In this document: piece after piece, positions 9,012 through 22,434 of the stretch
Layout of the letters: each line of letters opens with the position of its first letter
Numbering within the stretch: position 1 is the stretch's first letter
Source of the DNA: Frankia sp. QA3
GTDB taxonomy: Bacteria > Actinomycetota > Actinomycetes > Frankiales > Frankiaceae
DNA: 64,000 nt
Direction: 5' to 3'
Assembly (NCBI RefSeq): GCF_000262465.1
Contig: NZ_CM001489.1
Span: forward strand, 1,399,781-1,463,780
Position numbers and translations under genes: made by a program
The notes under the pieces: generated by a model
Told to the model about the DNA's origin: nothing
The model's database searches: none
Seen by the model: the letters and a program-made list of their open reading frames with translations, nothing else

Positions 9012-9506
9012 TCACGGACGTTTTGGCTCCGGCCGGCGCCGCGGTGCGGGGCCCGCGGCCCCGTCGGACGTCGCGATCTCGGTCAGCCGCGTCAGGACGC
9101 CCACCGCCGCGGCGAGCGTGTCGCGTTCCTGGTCGTCCAACCGGTCGACCAGTCGCGCCAGGTTCGCTACCCGGTCGGCGTGGCGGGCGTCGACGATCTG
9201 CCGGCCCTTCTCGGTCAGGGACAGCAGGACCGCGCGCCCGTCGTTCGGATCCCGGCGGCGGGACACCAGCCCGTCGCGCTCCAGCCTCGCGACGAGGCTG
9301 GTGAGCGCCGGCTGTCCCAGCGGCTCCGTCGCCGTCAGGTCGGTCAGGCGCAGCGGCCCGCGGCGGGCCAGCGTGTGCAGCACCGACAGAGTCGAGAAGG
9401 TGAGCCGGCGAACCGACGGGAGCCGGATGAAGATCGAGTTGAAGTCCTCGATCGCGGTGGTCAGCTCGTCCAGGTCCAGTCGACCGGCCGCGCGCGAGGG
9501 GTCCAC
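9012..9506 (-). CDS. MarR family transcriptional regulator
   Basis: Winged-helix DNA-binding repressor of the MarR family, 164 residues. It contains FSTLSVLHTLARRGPLRLTD, a recognition helix in LGQPALTSLVARLERDGLV, and the wing signature RRRDPNDGRAVLLSLTEKG. Dimerisation helices occupy both ends. The GTG at 9506 is chosen because the helix-rich N-terminus starts there; no good in-frame ATG exists upstream. It precedes the epoxide hydrolase gene in the same direction, so it likely controls that gene and itself in response to a small aromatic or epoxide-like ligand. The ligand is inference. Confidence 0.88.
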   Translation of the reverse strand: MDPSRAAGRLDLDELTTAIEDFNSIFIRLPSVRRLTFSTLSVLHTLARRGPLRLTDLTATEPLGQPALTSLVARLERDGLVSRRRDPNDGRAVLLSLTEKGRQIVDARHADRVANLARLVDRLDDQERDTLAAAVGVLTRLTEIATSDGAAGPAPRRRPEPKRP

Positions 9507-9517
9507 GGGCGAACCAT

Positions 9518-9530
9518 ATCGATTTTCGAT
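9518..9530. promoter_or_regulatory. Candidate MarR operator (ATCGA-TTT-TCGAT)
   Basis: An AT-rich inverted repeat, ATCGATTTTCGAT, lies 12 bp upstream of the MarR start codon in otherwise very GC-rich sequence. Its size and position would suit autoregulation. No experimental link can be seen. Confidence 0.4.
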
Positions 9531-9794
9531 GCAAATTTCCCCGGCTCTCGGTCGGACCTTCACCGTCGGGTGGTCGGCGGGGTCGCCGGACACCGGACCG
9601 TCCGCTGCCTCTGTCGTGGTGATCCCGAAGGATCCCCCGGAGGAACCTGTCGATACAGTCACTTTTCGGCGGGGCCCGGACACGGTGAACCCCGTGTCCG
9701 GGAGGCCGGGCCGAGCCCCGGATGGCAGCCGGCGCCCGCACGGGTGGCCGGCCTCCGGCGCGTGGCCGCGCGCCAGGTCGAAAGGAGAGCCCCG

Positions 9795-10673
9795 GTGGCG
9801 GTCCCCGGTGTGGAACCGGACCTGCCTGGACCACTGACCCCCGTACCCAGGCGCCGACGCCGCCGGGCCGAGGCCGACCAGGCTCGGCCGAAATTCGACA
9901 TGCCGGACTCGGCCCGCTATGCATCCGCGGCGCTGACCTACCTCGCCCTCCCGGCCGCAGTCGCCGGATGGCTGCTCGCCGACGCCCACGAGGTCCCCCC
10001 GCAGCTCGGCGCTGTGCTCGGATACGCCGTGCATCAGCTCGTCGTGGGCCTGCTCCTCGTGCCCCTACTGGTCCGGGTGTCCACGGTGCCCTGCCCCGAG
10101 CTGCGCCGCGGCCGGCTCGTCGCCCTGGGCGCCGCGATGGGGGCGCCCGTCCGTGACGTCCGGCTGTGGCCTGCGCGGCGTGGCGAATTCCTCGGCGTCG
10201 GTGCCTACAGCCTCGTGCCGAACCGGGTGCACCTGGTCCTCGCCGAGGGCGTGACGGTACTCAGTCCGGCGGAGCTCGACGCGGTCGTCGCCCATCAACT
10301 CGGGCGCGCCAGGTCGCGCGTCTGTCAGGTCAGGATCCCGGTCGGTCTCATGGCCTGGTCCGGCCTGGCCCTCGGCTTCGGGCGGCTCGCCGAGAACTGG
10401 ATGGCGGCCGCCCTGATCACCCTGGTGTCGTTCCTGGGCGGATTCTTCGCTCAGACCTGGTGCCAGATCGTCGGTGAACGGCAGGCCGATCGCCACGCGG
10501 CGGCCGTGGTCGGTGCTCGGGCCCTGGCCGACGCCCTGGAACGACGCCACCGCCTCGGCGGCATCTACCCGCCGGGGTTCAGCCTCTGGCTGCTTCTCAC
10601 CTACCCGCAGTACCTGCTGGACCGCCGACTGGCGGTTCTACGCGACGAACCCCCGGGCCGTCCCCAGCCCTGA
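9795..10673 (+). CDS. M48-like membrane protein with a degenerate zinc motif
   Basis: A 292-residue integral membrane protein with about four hydrophobic segments: ALTYLALPAAVAGWLLA, VVGLLLVPLLV, VGLMAWSGLALGF and ALITLVSFLGGFFA. Its layout resembles M48 (HtpX/Ste24-like) peptidases: LSPAELDAVVAHQLGRARSR sits where AVLAHELGH is expected, and GERQADRHAAAV matches the downstream third-ligand motif ExxAD. The HExxH motif is changed to HQLGR, losing the catalytic Glu and the second His. It is therefore probably not a protease. The GTG at 9795 has AAGGAG eight bases upstream, a strong reason to prefer it over the ATG at 9900. The N-terminus carries a run of six arginines before the first membrane segment. 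Confidence 0.7.
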   Translation: MAVPGVEPDLPGPLTPVPRRRRRRAEADQARPKFDMPDSARYASAALTYLALPAAVAGWLLADAHEVPPQLGAVLGYAVHQLVVGLLLVPLLVRVSTVPCPELRRGRLVALGAAMGAPVRDVRLWPARRGEFLGVGAYSLVPNRVHLVLAEGVTVLSPAELDAVVAHQLGRARSRVCQVRIPVGLMAWSGLALGFGRLAENWMAAALITLVSFLGGFFAQTWCQIVGERQADRHAAAVVGARALADALERRHRLGGIYPPGFSLWLLLTYPQYLLDRRLAVLRDEPPGRPQP

Positions 10674-10808
10674 TCGGCGGCCTTGCGAATCCCGGGCGCA
10701 CCGCCGCCGCCTCCCCTGGTCGGTCAGGGCTCCGTCAGGACCGCCGGGTAGCGGACGGAATTCGGTACTGTCCGGTCAGGTACTTGCCACGACGTACGGG
10801 GGAATGGG

Positions 10809-13370
10809 GTGCGCGCCGGGCTGCGGGTCTTTGTCAGTCACACGTCGGACATGAACAGGTACCCGGCTGACCGGGCCTTCGTGCGGGCGGCGGCGGACGC
10901 CGTGCGCCGCAGTGGGCACATCGCCATTTCCATGGAGGACTTCACCGCGGTCAGCAGGCTGCCGGCGTCCTATTGCCAGGAGCAGGTCCGCAGGTGCGAC
11001 GTGTACATCGGGGTCATCGGCTTCCGGTACGGCTCGCTGGTGACCGGCGGCCTGCACGGCGACGGCACCGCGGTGGCCCGCAAGTCCGGAACCGCCCTGC
11101 CTGCGGGAGATCCGTCCGGGTGGACCGGCTCGCCGGCCGGCCCGCCGAGTCGGACGGCGGTCTCCTACACGGAGCTGGAGTTCCTCACGGCGGTCGAGAG
11201 CGGGATTCCTCGGCTGGTGTTCCTGCTGCACGAGGACACCCCGATTCCGCGCAGTCTCACCGACCGCAATCTCGAGCTGGTCGAGGCATTCCGGGAACGG
11301 CTGCGTTCCGCCGGCGTGACCGTCGGTACCTTCCGCACCGCCGACAGCCTGGAAGCGCAGGTCACGCTCGCGCTGACCCAGCTGCGTCACAGCGGTGAGG
11401 TCGATGCCGCGCTGGTCGCCGAGCCGGGCGGGCCGAAGCCGGCCGTCGCCTCCGGCAACGGTGGGCAGCCCTTGCGGCCCCCCGATCCGACCCACCCGAC
11501 CGGCCCGACCACCGAAGCCGCCACCGACCCGGCCGGCTCCGCGTCCGGACCGGACGACCTGGTGGCACAGCCGGTGGCACAGCCCGGCGACGCGGGCTCC
11601 GGTGCGACCGGCCGCAAGCCCGAGGCCGCCGCCGCGGTGTCGGGCGCCGTCCCGATGGCAGCCGGCGCCCGACGCCGGCGCCGGCTGCGTTACGTGATCG
11701 GTGCGGCGGTCCTCGCCTGCGCCGTCGCCGCCGGGGTGGTCCTCGGCGCCGGGGTGGGGTGGCCGGGATCGTCGGGCGCCTGCCAGTCACCCGACCCGGT
11801 GACGGCGCTGCCGGCCGCGGCGACCTGGGTGGGCTCCCACGACGGGCAGTGCATCGGGTTCAGTGACGGCGCGTACACCTTCGACTCCACCTCTCCCGAC
11901 CTCGTCGCGCTGCTGACCACGATCGGCCGGCAGAACGCCGCGCTCGCCGGCAAGGGCGGGGTGTACACGGTGGTGGTCGCGGCCCCGCTGACCGGGCTGC
12001 ACTCCCGGCCGGGCGGCGGGCAGGCCGACTCGCCGACGACCGTCGGGCAGGGGGGCCTCAACGAACTGCTCGGGGCGCGGCTCGCGCAGGCGGCGATCAA
12101 CGCCGCCGCGGACGCCCCGGGCGCCCGCTCCCGGTCCCGGATCCGGCTGCTGGTCGCCAACGTCGGCTGGCACTCGGGCGGCGCGCTCACCGTCGCCGAA
12201 CGCATCGACGCGGTGGCCCGCGCCGATCCGGGCCTCGCCGGGGTCCTGGGCCTGTTCCAGAGCACCGCGGCCGCCCGGCGGGCGGTGGCGCTGCTCAGCG
12301 GCACCACCCACATCCCCATCGTGTCGTCCACCGCCTCCGACGACGGCTTCACCCGGCCCGTCGGGCCGCCCGGGCACACGCGCCGCGCGTTCGACTGGTA
12401 CTTCCGGGTCGGGCCGACCAACCGCCGGGAGGCGGGCGTCATCGTCCGGGCGATCCCGGAGATCATGAAGCGGGAAGGGCGCGGCGACGAGCCGATCCGA
12501 CCGTTGATCGTCTCCGCCGGCGTGGTCAACGACGCGAAGGCCGCCAACGCCGACCATTACAGCGACAACCTGGCCCAGGACGTCAGCGCCGAGCTGCGCC
12601 GGCTGCCCCGCGCCGCCCCGGCCGTCCACGTGCCGTTCCCCGACGCCGAGCAGGCGGCGGCGGCCAGCGCCGAGGACGGCGGCCCCACCGTGCTGGGCGT
12701 GCTCGGCCACGCCCTCAGCGCGCGCTGCACCGCCCCGCAGCCGCCGAACCTGATCGTCTACACCGGCCGGACCACGAGCGTGAACACCCTGCTGCAGGCG
12801 CTGACCGGCTCCGCCTGCGGGCGGGCGGACCCCCCTCTGCCGATCATCTCCGGGGACGACGCGATGGAGCTGGAGACCGACCCGGGGGAGATCGCGGCGG
12901 GCGCCATGGGCGGCCACAGCTTCTACTTCGCCGACTTCGGCCTCGCCCAGCCCGGCGACATCCCGCCGTCCTACCTGGAGCAGACCGGCACGGGCGGCGC
13001 GGTGCCCGCGCAGTGGGCGGCGCAGGTGCGCGGCACCCCGCAGCGGCTCATCTCCGGCCACACGATCGTCGCCTTCGACGCGATGTCGGTCCTGGCCCGG
13101 GCCATCAGCGCCGCCGAGCTCAACACCCCGCCGCCCGGCCAGCTCCGCGCGAACGTCAAGGCGAGCCTGGACGGCACGTGCGGCAACCTCGCCCTCGCCG
13201 GCGCGAACGGCTACGTCAGCTTCAACCGGTACGGTGACTCGACCACCGCACCGGTGCTCATCCGCCGGTTCGACCCGACGGACGCCACGGTGACGACCGT
13301 CGCGCCCGGCACGACCGCGGAAAGCCTGCGCCGCCCCACCGCCGCGACGGCCGACTGCACCACCCTCTGA
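10809..13370 (+). CDS. DUF4062 - transmembrane - periplasmic-binding-like receptor
   Basis: An 853-residue single-pass protein. Residues 1-195 form a cytoplasmic DUF4062 domain (LRVFVSHTSDMNRYPADRAF, YIGVIGFRYGS, SYTELEFLTAVE, RLVFLLHED), a TIR-like alpha/beta fold. A Pro/Ala-rich linker follows, then RRRRLR and one membrane helix (YVIGAAVLACAVAAGVVLGAG, about residues 298-318). The remaining 500 residues are outside the cell and resemble a type 1 periplasmic-binding fold of branched-chain amino acid receptors (VLGLFQSTAAARRAVALLSG, IPIVSSTASDDGFTR, LIVYTGRTT). The shape suggests a receptor transmitting an extracellular ligand signal to a TIR-like effector; the ligand and output are unknown. 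It starts at GTG 10809. The 123-bp downstream spacer carries twin palindromes before an MFS gene. Confidence 0.78.
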   Translation: MRAGLRVFVSHTSDMNRYPADRAFVRAAADAVRRSGHIAISMEDFTAVSRLPASYCQEQVRRCDVYIGVIGFRYGSLVTGGLHGDGTAVARKSGTALPAGDPSGWTGSPAGPPSRTAVSYTELEFLTAVESGIPRLVFLLHEDTPIPRSLTDRNLELVEAFRERLRSAGVTVGTFRTADSLEAQVTLALTQLRHSGEVDAALVAEPGGPKPAVASGNGGQPLRPPDPTHPTGPTTEAATDPAGSASGPDDLVAQPVAQPGDAGSGATGRKPEAAAAVSGAVPMAAGARRRRRLRYVIGAAVLACAVAAGVVLGAGVGWPGSSGACQSPDPVTALPAAATWVGSHDGQCIGFSDGAYTFDSTSPDLVALLTTIGRQNAALAGKGGVYTVVVAAPLTGLHSRPGGGQADSPTTVGQGGLNELLGARLAQAAINAAADAPGARSRSRIRLLVANVGWHSGGALTVAERIDAVARADPGLAGVLGLFQSTAAARRAVALLSGTTHIPIVSSTASDDGFTRPVGPPGHTRRAFDWYFRVGPTNRREAGVIVRAIPEIMKREGRGDEPIRPLIVSAGVVNDAKAANADHYSDNLAQDVSAELRRLPRAAPAVHVPFPDAEQAAAASAEDGGPTVLGVLGHALSARCTAPQPPNLIVYTGRTTSVNTLLQALTGSACGRADPPLPIISGDDAMELETDPGEIAAGAMGGHSFYFADFGLAQPGDIPPSYLEQTGTGGAVPAQWAAQVRGTPQRLISGHTIVAFDAMSVLARAISAAELNTPPPGQLRANVKASLDGTCGNLALAGANGYVSFNRYGDSTTAPVLIRRFDPTDATVTTVAPGTTAESLRRPTAATADCTTL

Positions 13371-13420
13371 GCCGACCCCGGCGCCGTCGCCTGGGCGATC
13401 GCCCCGGTGGGGCCGCGGGG

Positions 13421-13452
13421 CAACTGGTTGCGTCCGGGCGCAACCGCGGTTG
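13421..13452. promoter_or_regulatory. Twin palindromes upstream of MFS gene
   Basis: CAACTGGTTG (13421-13430) and the perfect palindrome CAACCGCGGTTG (13441-13452) have centres 21 bp apart, about two helical turns. The intervening GGTTGCG/CGCAACC pair (13426-13445) can also form a 7-bp stem. They lie about 40 bp before the MFS start. This suits cooperative binding of two repressor dimers. A terminator for the DUF4062 gene is a less likely reading, since no T-run follows. Confidence 0.45.
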
Positions 13453-13493
13453 ACGATCGGAGGGTTTGGCCCACGGGCCTGGAGGGGAGCAGC

Positions 13494-14984
13494 GTGGTTG
13501 CGCAGGACCAGGGCCCGGGGCGGGCCTCACCGTCGCCCCCGTCGTTCGTGCCGGCCCAACCGGCCGCGGACCTCGCCGAGGACGAGCCCTTAGCCGGCCC
13601 CGCCGGGCGCCGGGACCGGCAGCTGATCCTGCTGACCTGCCTGGCCGGGATGTTCGCGACGACGTTCACGGCGACCGTGCTGTCGGTGTCGATCCGGACG
13701 GTGGCCGGCGACCTGCACAGCAGCGTCGACGTCATCTCCTGGGCGGTGACCGGCTCGCTGCTCGCGCAGGCGGTCGCGATGCCCATCCTCGGCCGGGTCG
13801 GCGACATCCGCGGGCACCGGCGCACCTTCCTCGTCGGCTCCGTGCTCGCCGTGGTGTTCTCCGTGGCGACCGCGGTGGCCTGGGACCCGGTGTCGCTCAT
13901 CGCGTTTCGCGCCGCGGCGCAGGTGGCCGGCGCCGCGACGATCCCCGCGTCGTTCGCGATGCTGTTCCACGCCTTCCCGCCGCACGAGCGGGTGCGGCCG
14001 TCGGCCTGGGCGTCGGGGGTGCTGTCCGGGGCGTCGGTGAGCGGGCTCGCGATCGGGGGTCTGGTCATCGACTCGATCGGGTGGCGGCCGCTGTTCCTCA
14101 TGCAGGCCGGGATCGCCCTGATCCCGCTGGTCGCGGCGGTGAAGGTGCTGCCGGTCGACGCCGGCGACCGCAGCCTGACGCTGGACAAGGCCGGCGCGCT
14201 GGTGCTCGGCGCGGCGACGTTCGCGCTGACCTTCGGGGTCAACCGGGCCGCCGGCTGGGGGCTGCGGCCGATCGTGGTCGGCCTGCTCGTGGCCGTCCCG
14301 CTGCTGCTGTGGCTGCTGGTCGTGGTCGAGCGGCGCACCGCCATGCCGGTCATCCCGACCGTGCTGCTCGTCGAGCGCGACATCCGGGCCGCGGGGGCGA
14401 GCTCGTTCCTGCTCGGCGCCGCCCACATGGGCAACTTCCTGGTCACGCCGCTGCTGCTGGAGGGTGTGTTCGGGCTGTCGGTCGCGGCCACCTCCCTGGT
14501 GACGATGACCCGCACCCTGTCGATCGCGCTGGCCGCGCCGTCGGCGAGCCGGCTGGGGGCCTGGATCCCGCCGCGGGTGCTCGCGGGCGTGTCCGGCGGG
14601 GTCTACACCGTCGCCCTGGCCGTGCTCGCCCTCGGCACGCAGTACGACCAGCTCCCCGTGGTCATCGCCGGCCTGATCGTCAGCGGCCTGGCGTTCGGGC
14701 ACGCCCAGCCGCCGCTGCTCGTGATCACCGGCAACGCCGCCTCCACGGACAACTTCGGGCTGGCCACCTCGCTGCAGCAGACCGCCAACCAGATCGGCGC
14801 GGTGATCGGGATGAGCCTGCTGTCGGCGATCGTCGGCGACGCGCTGCACGCCGCCCCCTTCACCGTCGCCTACCTGGCCGCCGCCGGCCTCTCCGCGGCC
14901 GCCGGCCTCGCCATCCTGTTCGCCCGCCGCCCGCCCACCCTGCCTGTCCAGAGGAATGAAGCGGACGCGGAACCCTCCGGATAA
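13494..14984 (+). CDS. MFS transporter, DHA2-like multidrug exporter
   Basis: A major facilitator superfamily protein of 496 residues with 12-14 hydrophobic helices. The first helix (LILLTCLAGMFATTFTATVL) leads to the motif A region GRVGDIRGHRRTFLVGS. A drug-exporter-type arrangement follows (ASFAMLFHAFPPHERVRPSA). Its overall shape fits proton-driven efflux; the substrate is unknown. The GTG at 13494 follows GGAGGGGAG and is preferred to the upstream GTG at 13407. Twin palindromes lie just upstream. It converges on nadE across a short repeat-filled gap. Confidence 0.88.
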   Translation: MVAQDQGPGRASPSPPSFVPAQPAADLAEDEPLAGPAGRRDRQLILLTCLAGMFATTFTATVLSVSIRTVAGDLHSSVDVISWAVTGSLLAQAVAMPILGRVGDIRGHRRTFLVGSVLAVVFSVATAVAWDPVSLIAFRAAAQVAGAATIPASFAMLFHAFPPHERVRPSAWASGVLSGASVSGLAIGGLVIDSIGWRPLFLMQAGIALIPLVAAVKVLPVDAGDRSLTLDKAGALVLGAATFALTFGVNRAAGWGLRPIVVGLLVAVPLLLWLLVVVERRTAMPVIPTVLLVERDIRAAGASSFLLGAAHMGNFLVTPLLLEGVFGLSVAATSLVTMTRTLSIALAAPSASRLGAWIPPRVLAGVSGGVYTVALAVLALGTQYDQLPVVIAGLIVSGLAFGHAQPPLLVITGNAASTDNFGLATSLQQTANQIGAVIGMSLLSAIVGDALHAAPFTVAYLAAAGLSAAAGLAILFARRPPTLPVQRNEADAEPSG

Positions 14985-15036
14985 GCAGGGCGGCGTGCGG
15001 CAGGACCGGCGGGGCCGTCCGTCAGGGGACCCGCGA

Positions 15037-15089
15037 GGGCGGCGCGGGACCAGCAAGGGCGGCGCGGGACCAGCAAGGGCGGCGCGGGG

Positions 15090-15096
<7 letters not shown>
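15037..15096. repeat. Three tandem 20-bp repeats at the 3' end of nadE
   Basis: The unit GGGCGGCGCGGGACCAGCAA occurs at 15037-15056 and 15057-15076 exactly, with a diverged third copy at 15077-15096. The third copy overlaps the nadE stop codon (15090-15092), so the array sits in the gap between the converging MFS and nadE genes. Confidence 0.9.
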
Positions 15097-17162
<2,066 letters not shown>

Positions 17163-17235
17163 ATCGCCTCGCATCCTGTCGATCCCGCGCCATCGGCGCC
17201 GCAGCCGGCCCGGGTTGGCGTCGGCCGGGTGTGTT

Positions 17236-17301
17236 GCGGGGGCCCGCCCGCATTGCCGGGGCACCCCGCCTGCATTGTCGGGGCACCCCGCCCGCATTGT
17301 C
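17236..17301. repeat. Three tandem 22-bp repeats upstream of nadE
   Basis: Three units end at 17257, 17279 and 17301. The second and third differ by one base and the first is diverged. Each contains a GCATTG core preceded by CCCGCC. They lie 75-140 bp upstream of nadE in the spacer shared with nifJ, where they could be protein-binding iterons or a neutral minisatellite. Confidence 0.8.
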
Positions 17302-17588
17302 GCCCTCCCGCCAACGGGTGAGCACCTCCGATCCGTCCGCACCGCCGGTGGTGCCATCGGCGGCCCGGTTCGGGGCGGCTCACGGCCGCGGGGCGAGTCC
17401 GGCCGCCCGCCCGCGCCCCGGCTCCCGCCGCCGGGCAGCCGGCTTCCACCTGGCGGCGCCGCGCCGTGTGCAGGACCGATGCCGCCGTCTACCGGACGAC
17501 AGGGCAGGCGCAGGACCCTCAACAGGGAGTCGTAACGGTAACTTCCGTCTTCGGGGAAGGGAAGGAAGTCCCTCGCCGCTCCGTCATC

Positions 17589-17604
17589 CCCAGTCGACTC
17601 TGGG
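17589..17604 (+). promoter_or_regulatory. Hairpin next to the nifJ start codon
   Basis: CCCAG (17589-17593) and CTGGG (17600-17604) flank TCGACT and end three bases before the ATG. No Shine-Dalgarno is visible between the hairpin and the start, so it may affect initiation or mark a leaderless promoter region. Confidence 0.35.
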
Positions 17605-17607
17605 TGT

Positions 17608-21135
<3,528 letters not shown>

Positions 21136-21141
21136 CCGTCC

Positions 21142-21186
21142 GGCCCCCGCCGCCGACCGCTGCCCAGCCGGACGGCGGTGGGGGCC
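21142..21186 (+). terminator. Hairpin downstream of nifJ
   Basis: GGCCCCCGCCGCCG (21142-21155) pairs with CGGCGGTGGGGGCC (21173-21186) over 14 positions with one G-T wobble, starting seven bases after the nifJ stop. There is no T-run, as is common in high-GC actinobacteria. Confidence 0.55.
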
Positions 21187-21293
21187 CGGGTGGGTCAGGA
21201 CCGGCGAGCTACGGAGGCTCGCCACGTAGTGTCTGGATGTTCCGGTGGATTTGCGCCGGTTTCTGAGCATTTTCAGTCTAGGAGGGTTCGGCG

Positions 21294-21869
21294 TTGACGG
21301 AGAAGGTTGGTCCGGAGTGGGGGCCGCTGGCGGCCCTGGCCGGCGAGTGGGAGGGCGACCAGGGTGTCGACGTCGCCTTCGGCAACGTCGAGGGTTCGAT
21401 GATCACCACCCCGTACCGTGAGCGGGTCACCCTGAAGCCGTTCGGTCCGGTGGACAACGGCTCGCAGCACCTCTACGGCCTCGACTACAAGATGGCCGCG
21501 TGGCGGTTCGGGGAGGAGAACCCCTTCCACACCGAGCTCGGCTACTGGCTGTGGGACGCCGAGCTCGGCCACGTCATGCGCAGCTTCCTGGTGCCCCGCG
21601 GCCAGACCCTGATCGCCGGCGGCGTCGTCGCGCCGGACGCGACCAGCTTCACCCTGCGCGCGGAGCTCGGCTCCACCACGTACGGCATCCTGTCCAACCC
21701 GTACCTGGCCCGCGCGGCGAACACCACCTCCTACGAGGTGGCCATCACCGTCAACCCCGACGGCAGCTTCGCCTACGACGAGACCACAACGATTAGTCAC
21801 GTGCGGGTGCCCGGCAGCCCGGTCGCCCACACCGACCGCAACGTCCTGCGCCCCGTGCCCGGCGCCTGA
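21294..21869 (+). CDS. Nitrobindin-like heme-binding beta-barrel protein (FABP-like)
   Basis: A 191-residue protein with the N-terminal pattern LAALAGEWEGDQG. This recalls the GxWxGxG signature of the nitrobindin/THAP4 C-terminal (UPF0678, formerly DUF1794) ten-stranded barrel. It continues as alternating beta-strands (YRERVTLKPFG, FHTELGYWLWD, VMRSFLVPRGQTLIAGG) and ends with ISHVRVPGSPVAHTDRNVL, which could supply the proximal histidine. Nitrobindins bind ferric heme and handle NO or peroxynitrite; that role here is family inference. The start is TTG, fixed by GGAGG eight bases upstream (21281-21285). Confidence 0.65.
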   Translation: MTEKVGPEWGPLAALAGEWEGDQGVDVAFGNVEGSMITTPYRERVTLKPFGPVDNGSQHLYGLDYKMAAWRFGEENPFHTELGYWLWDAELGHVMRSFLVPRGQTLIAGGVVAPDATSFTLRAELGSTTYGILSNPYLARAANTTSYEVAITVNPDGSFAYDETTTISHVRVPGSPVAHTDRNVLRPVPGA

Positions 21870-22003
21870 CACCCCGCGCCTGACACCCGACACCTGGCCC
21901 CGCCGGACCGTGGTCGCGGCCTGATACCGGCCGCCCGCAGTTGCGGTGCGTTCCGCATTGGCTCGCGAGAGGCCGGGGCGTCAGGCGACTGTCATCCGGG
22001 AAC

Positions 22004-22032
22004 CCCCGGGCGGACCACTGGTTCGCCCGGGG
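22004..22032 (+). terminator. GC-rich hairpin in the 21870-22197 spacer
   Basis: CCCCGGGCG (22004-22012) and CGCCCGGGG (22024-22032) form a perfect 9-bp stem with an 11-base loop. It is the only strong structure in the 328-bp gene-free stretch between the nitrobindin-like gene and the small ORF. It may end the upstream transcript. Confidence 0.4.
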
Positions 22033-22197
22033 CCTGTCGTTCACCCGATCCACGAGCGGATCAGGGAAGCTTGCCGTGACACGGGCGGGCAGCTCCGTGC
22101 CTCGTCGGTGCCTCCCGCCGTCTCCGTGCTGGGAATCTGCCCTCGGGAAGCCGCTGATTGTCGGGACTGGACTCCACGGTTCCCTCATCATTGAACC

Positions 22198-22434
22198 ATG
22201 GAGATTGCGGACAGTACGGTCGCGGTTGTGCGCGACACCTTTGCGGAGGAACAAGTCCCGGTAGTCCTGGCCATACTACGGGAATATGGCACCGAAGAAT
22301 TCCATTATGAACCCGACCGTGTGCACCGGGCGATTGTGAAGCTCGGCCAGGGCAGGGTGGACCACATCAGGCGCTATCTCAACGTCGCTAGAGCGGACTA
22401 CCGTGACGTCTTGTACTACTCGGGCGACTACTGA
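22198..22434 (+). CDS. Small conserved hypothetical protein (78 aa)
   Basis: A 78-residue soluble acidic protein without Cys or membrane segments. It looks like a mostly helical small family often seen in bacteria, with the pattern VHRAIVKLGQGRVDHIRRYL followed by ARADYRDVLYYS. I do not know its function. Codon usage is clearly less GC-rich than in the neighbours (AAT, ATA and TTG codons occur), which hints at recent arrival. The last 47 bp overlap the 3' end of the oxidoreductase gene on the other strand, so the two messages are partly antisense. Confidence 0.65.
   Translation: MEIADSTVAVVRDTFAEEQVPVVLAILREYGTEEFHYEPDRVHRAIVKLGQGRVDHIRRYLNVARADYRDVLYYSGDY

Larger units (their letters stand above)
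17163..17607. other. Divergent nadE-nifJ intergenic region
   Basis: This 445-bp spacer has no gene I can support. It contains the 22-bp tandem repeats near nadE and, at the nifJ end, a purine-rich GGGAAGGGAAGGAAG stretch (about 17556-17570) and a small hairpin beside the start codon. The GTAACGGTAAC motif at about 17533-17543 is a short direct repeat. Promoters for both genes must be here, but no clear -35/-10 pair can be assigned. Confidence 0.5.

Noticed and set aside
13426-13445. A rho-independent terminator after the DUF4062 gene
   Set aside because: There is no T-run, and the two component palindromes and their position before the MFS start fit an operator better.
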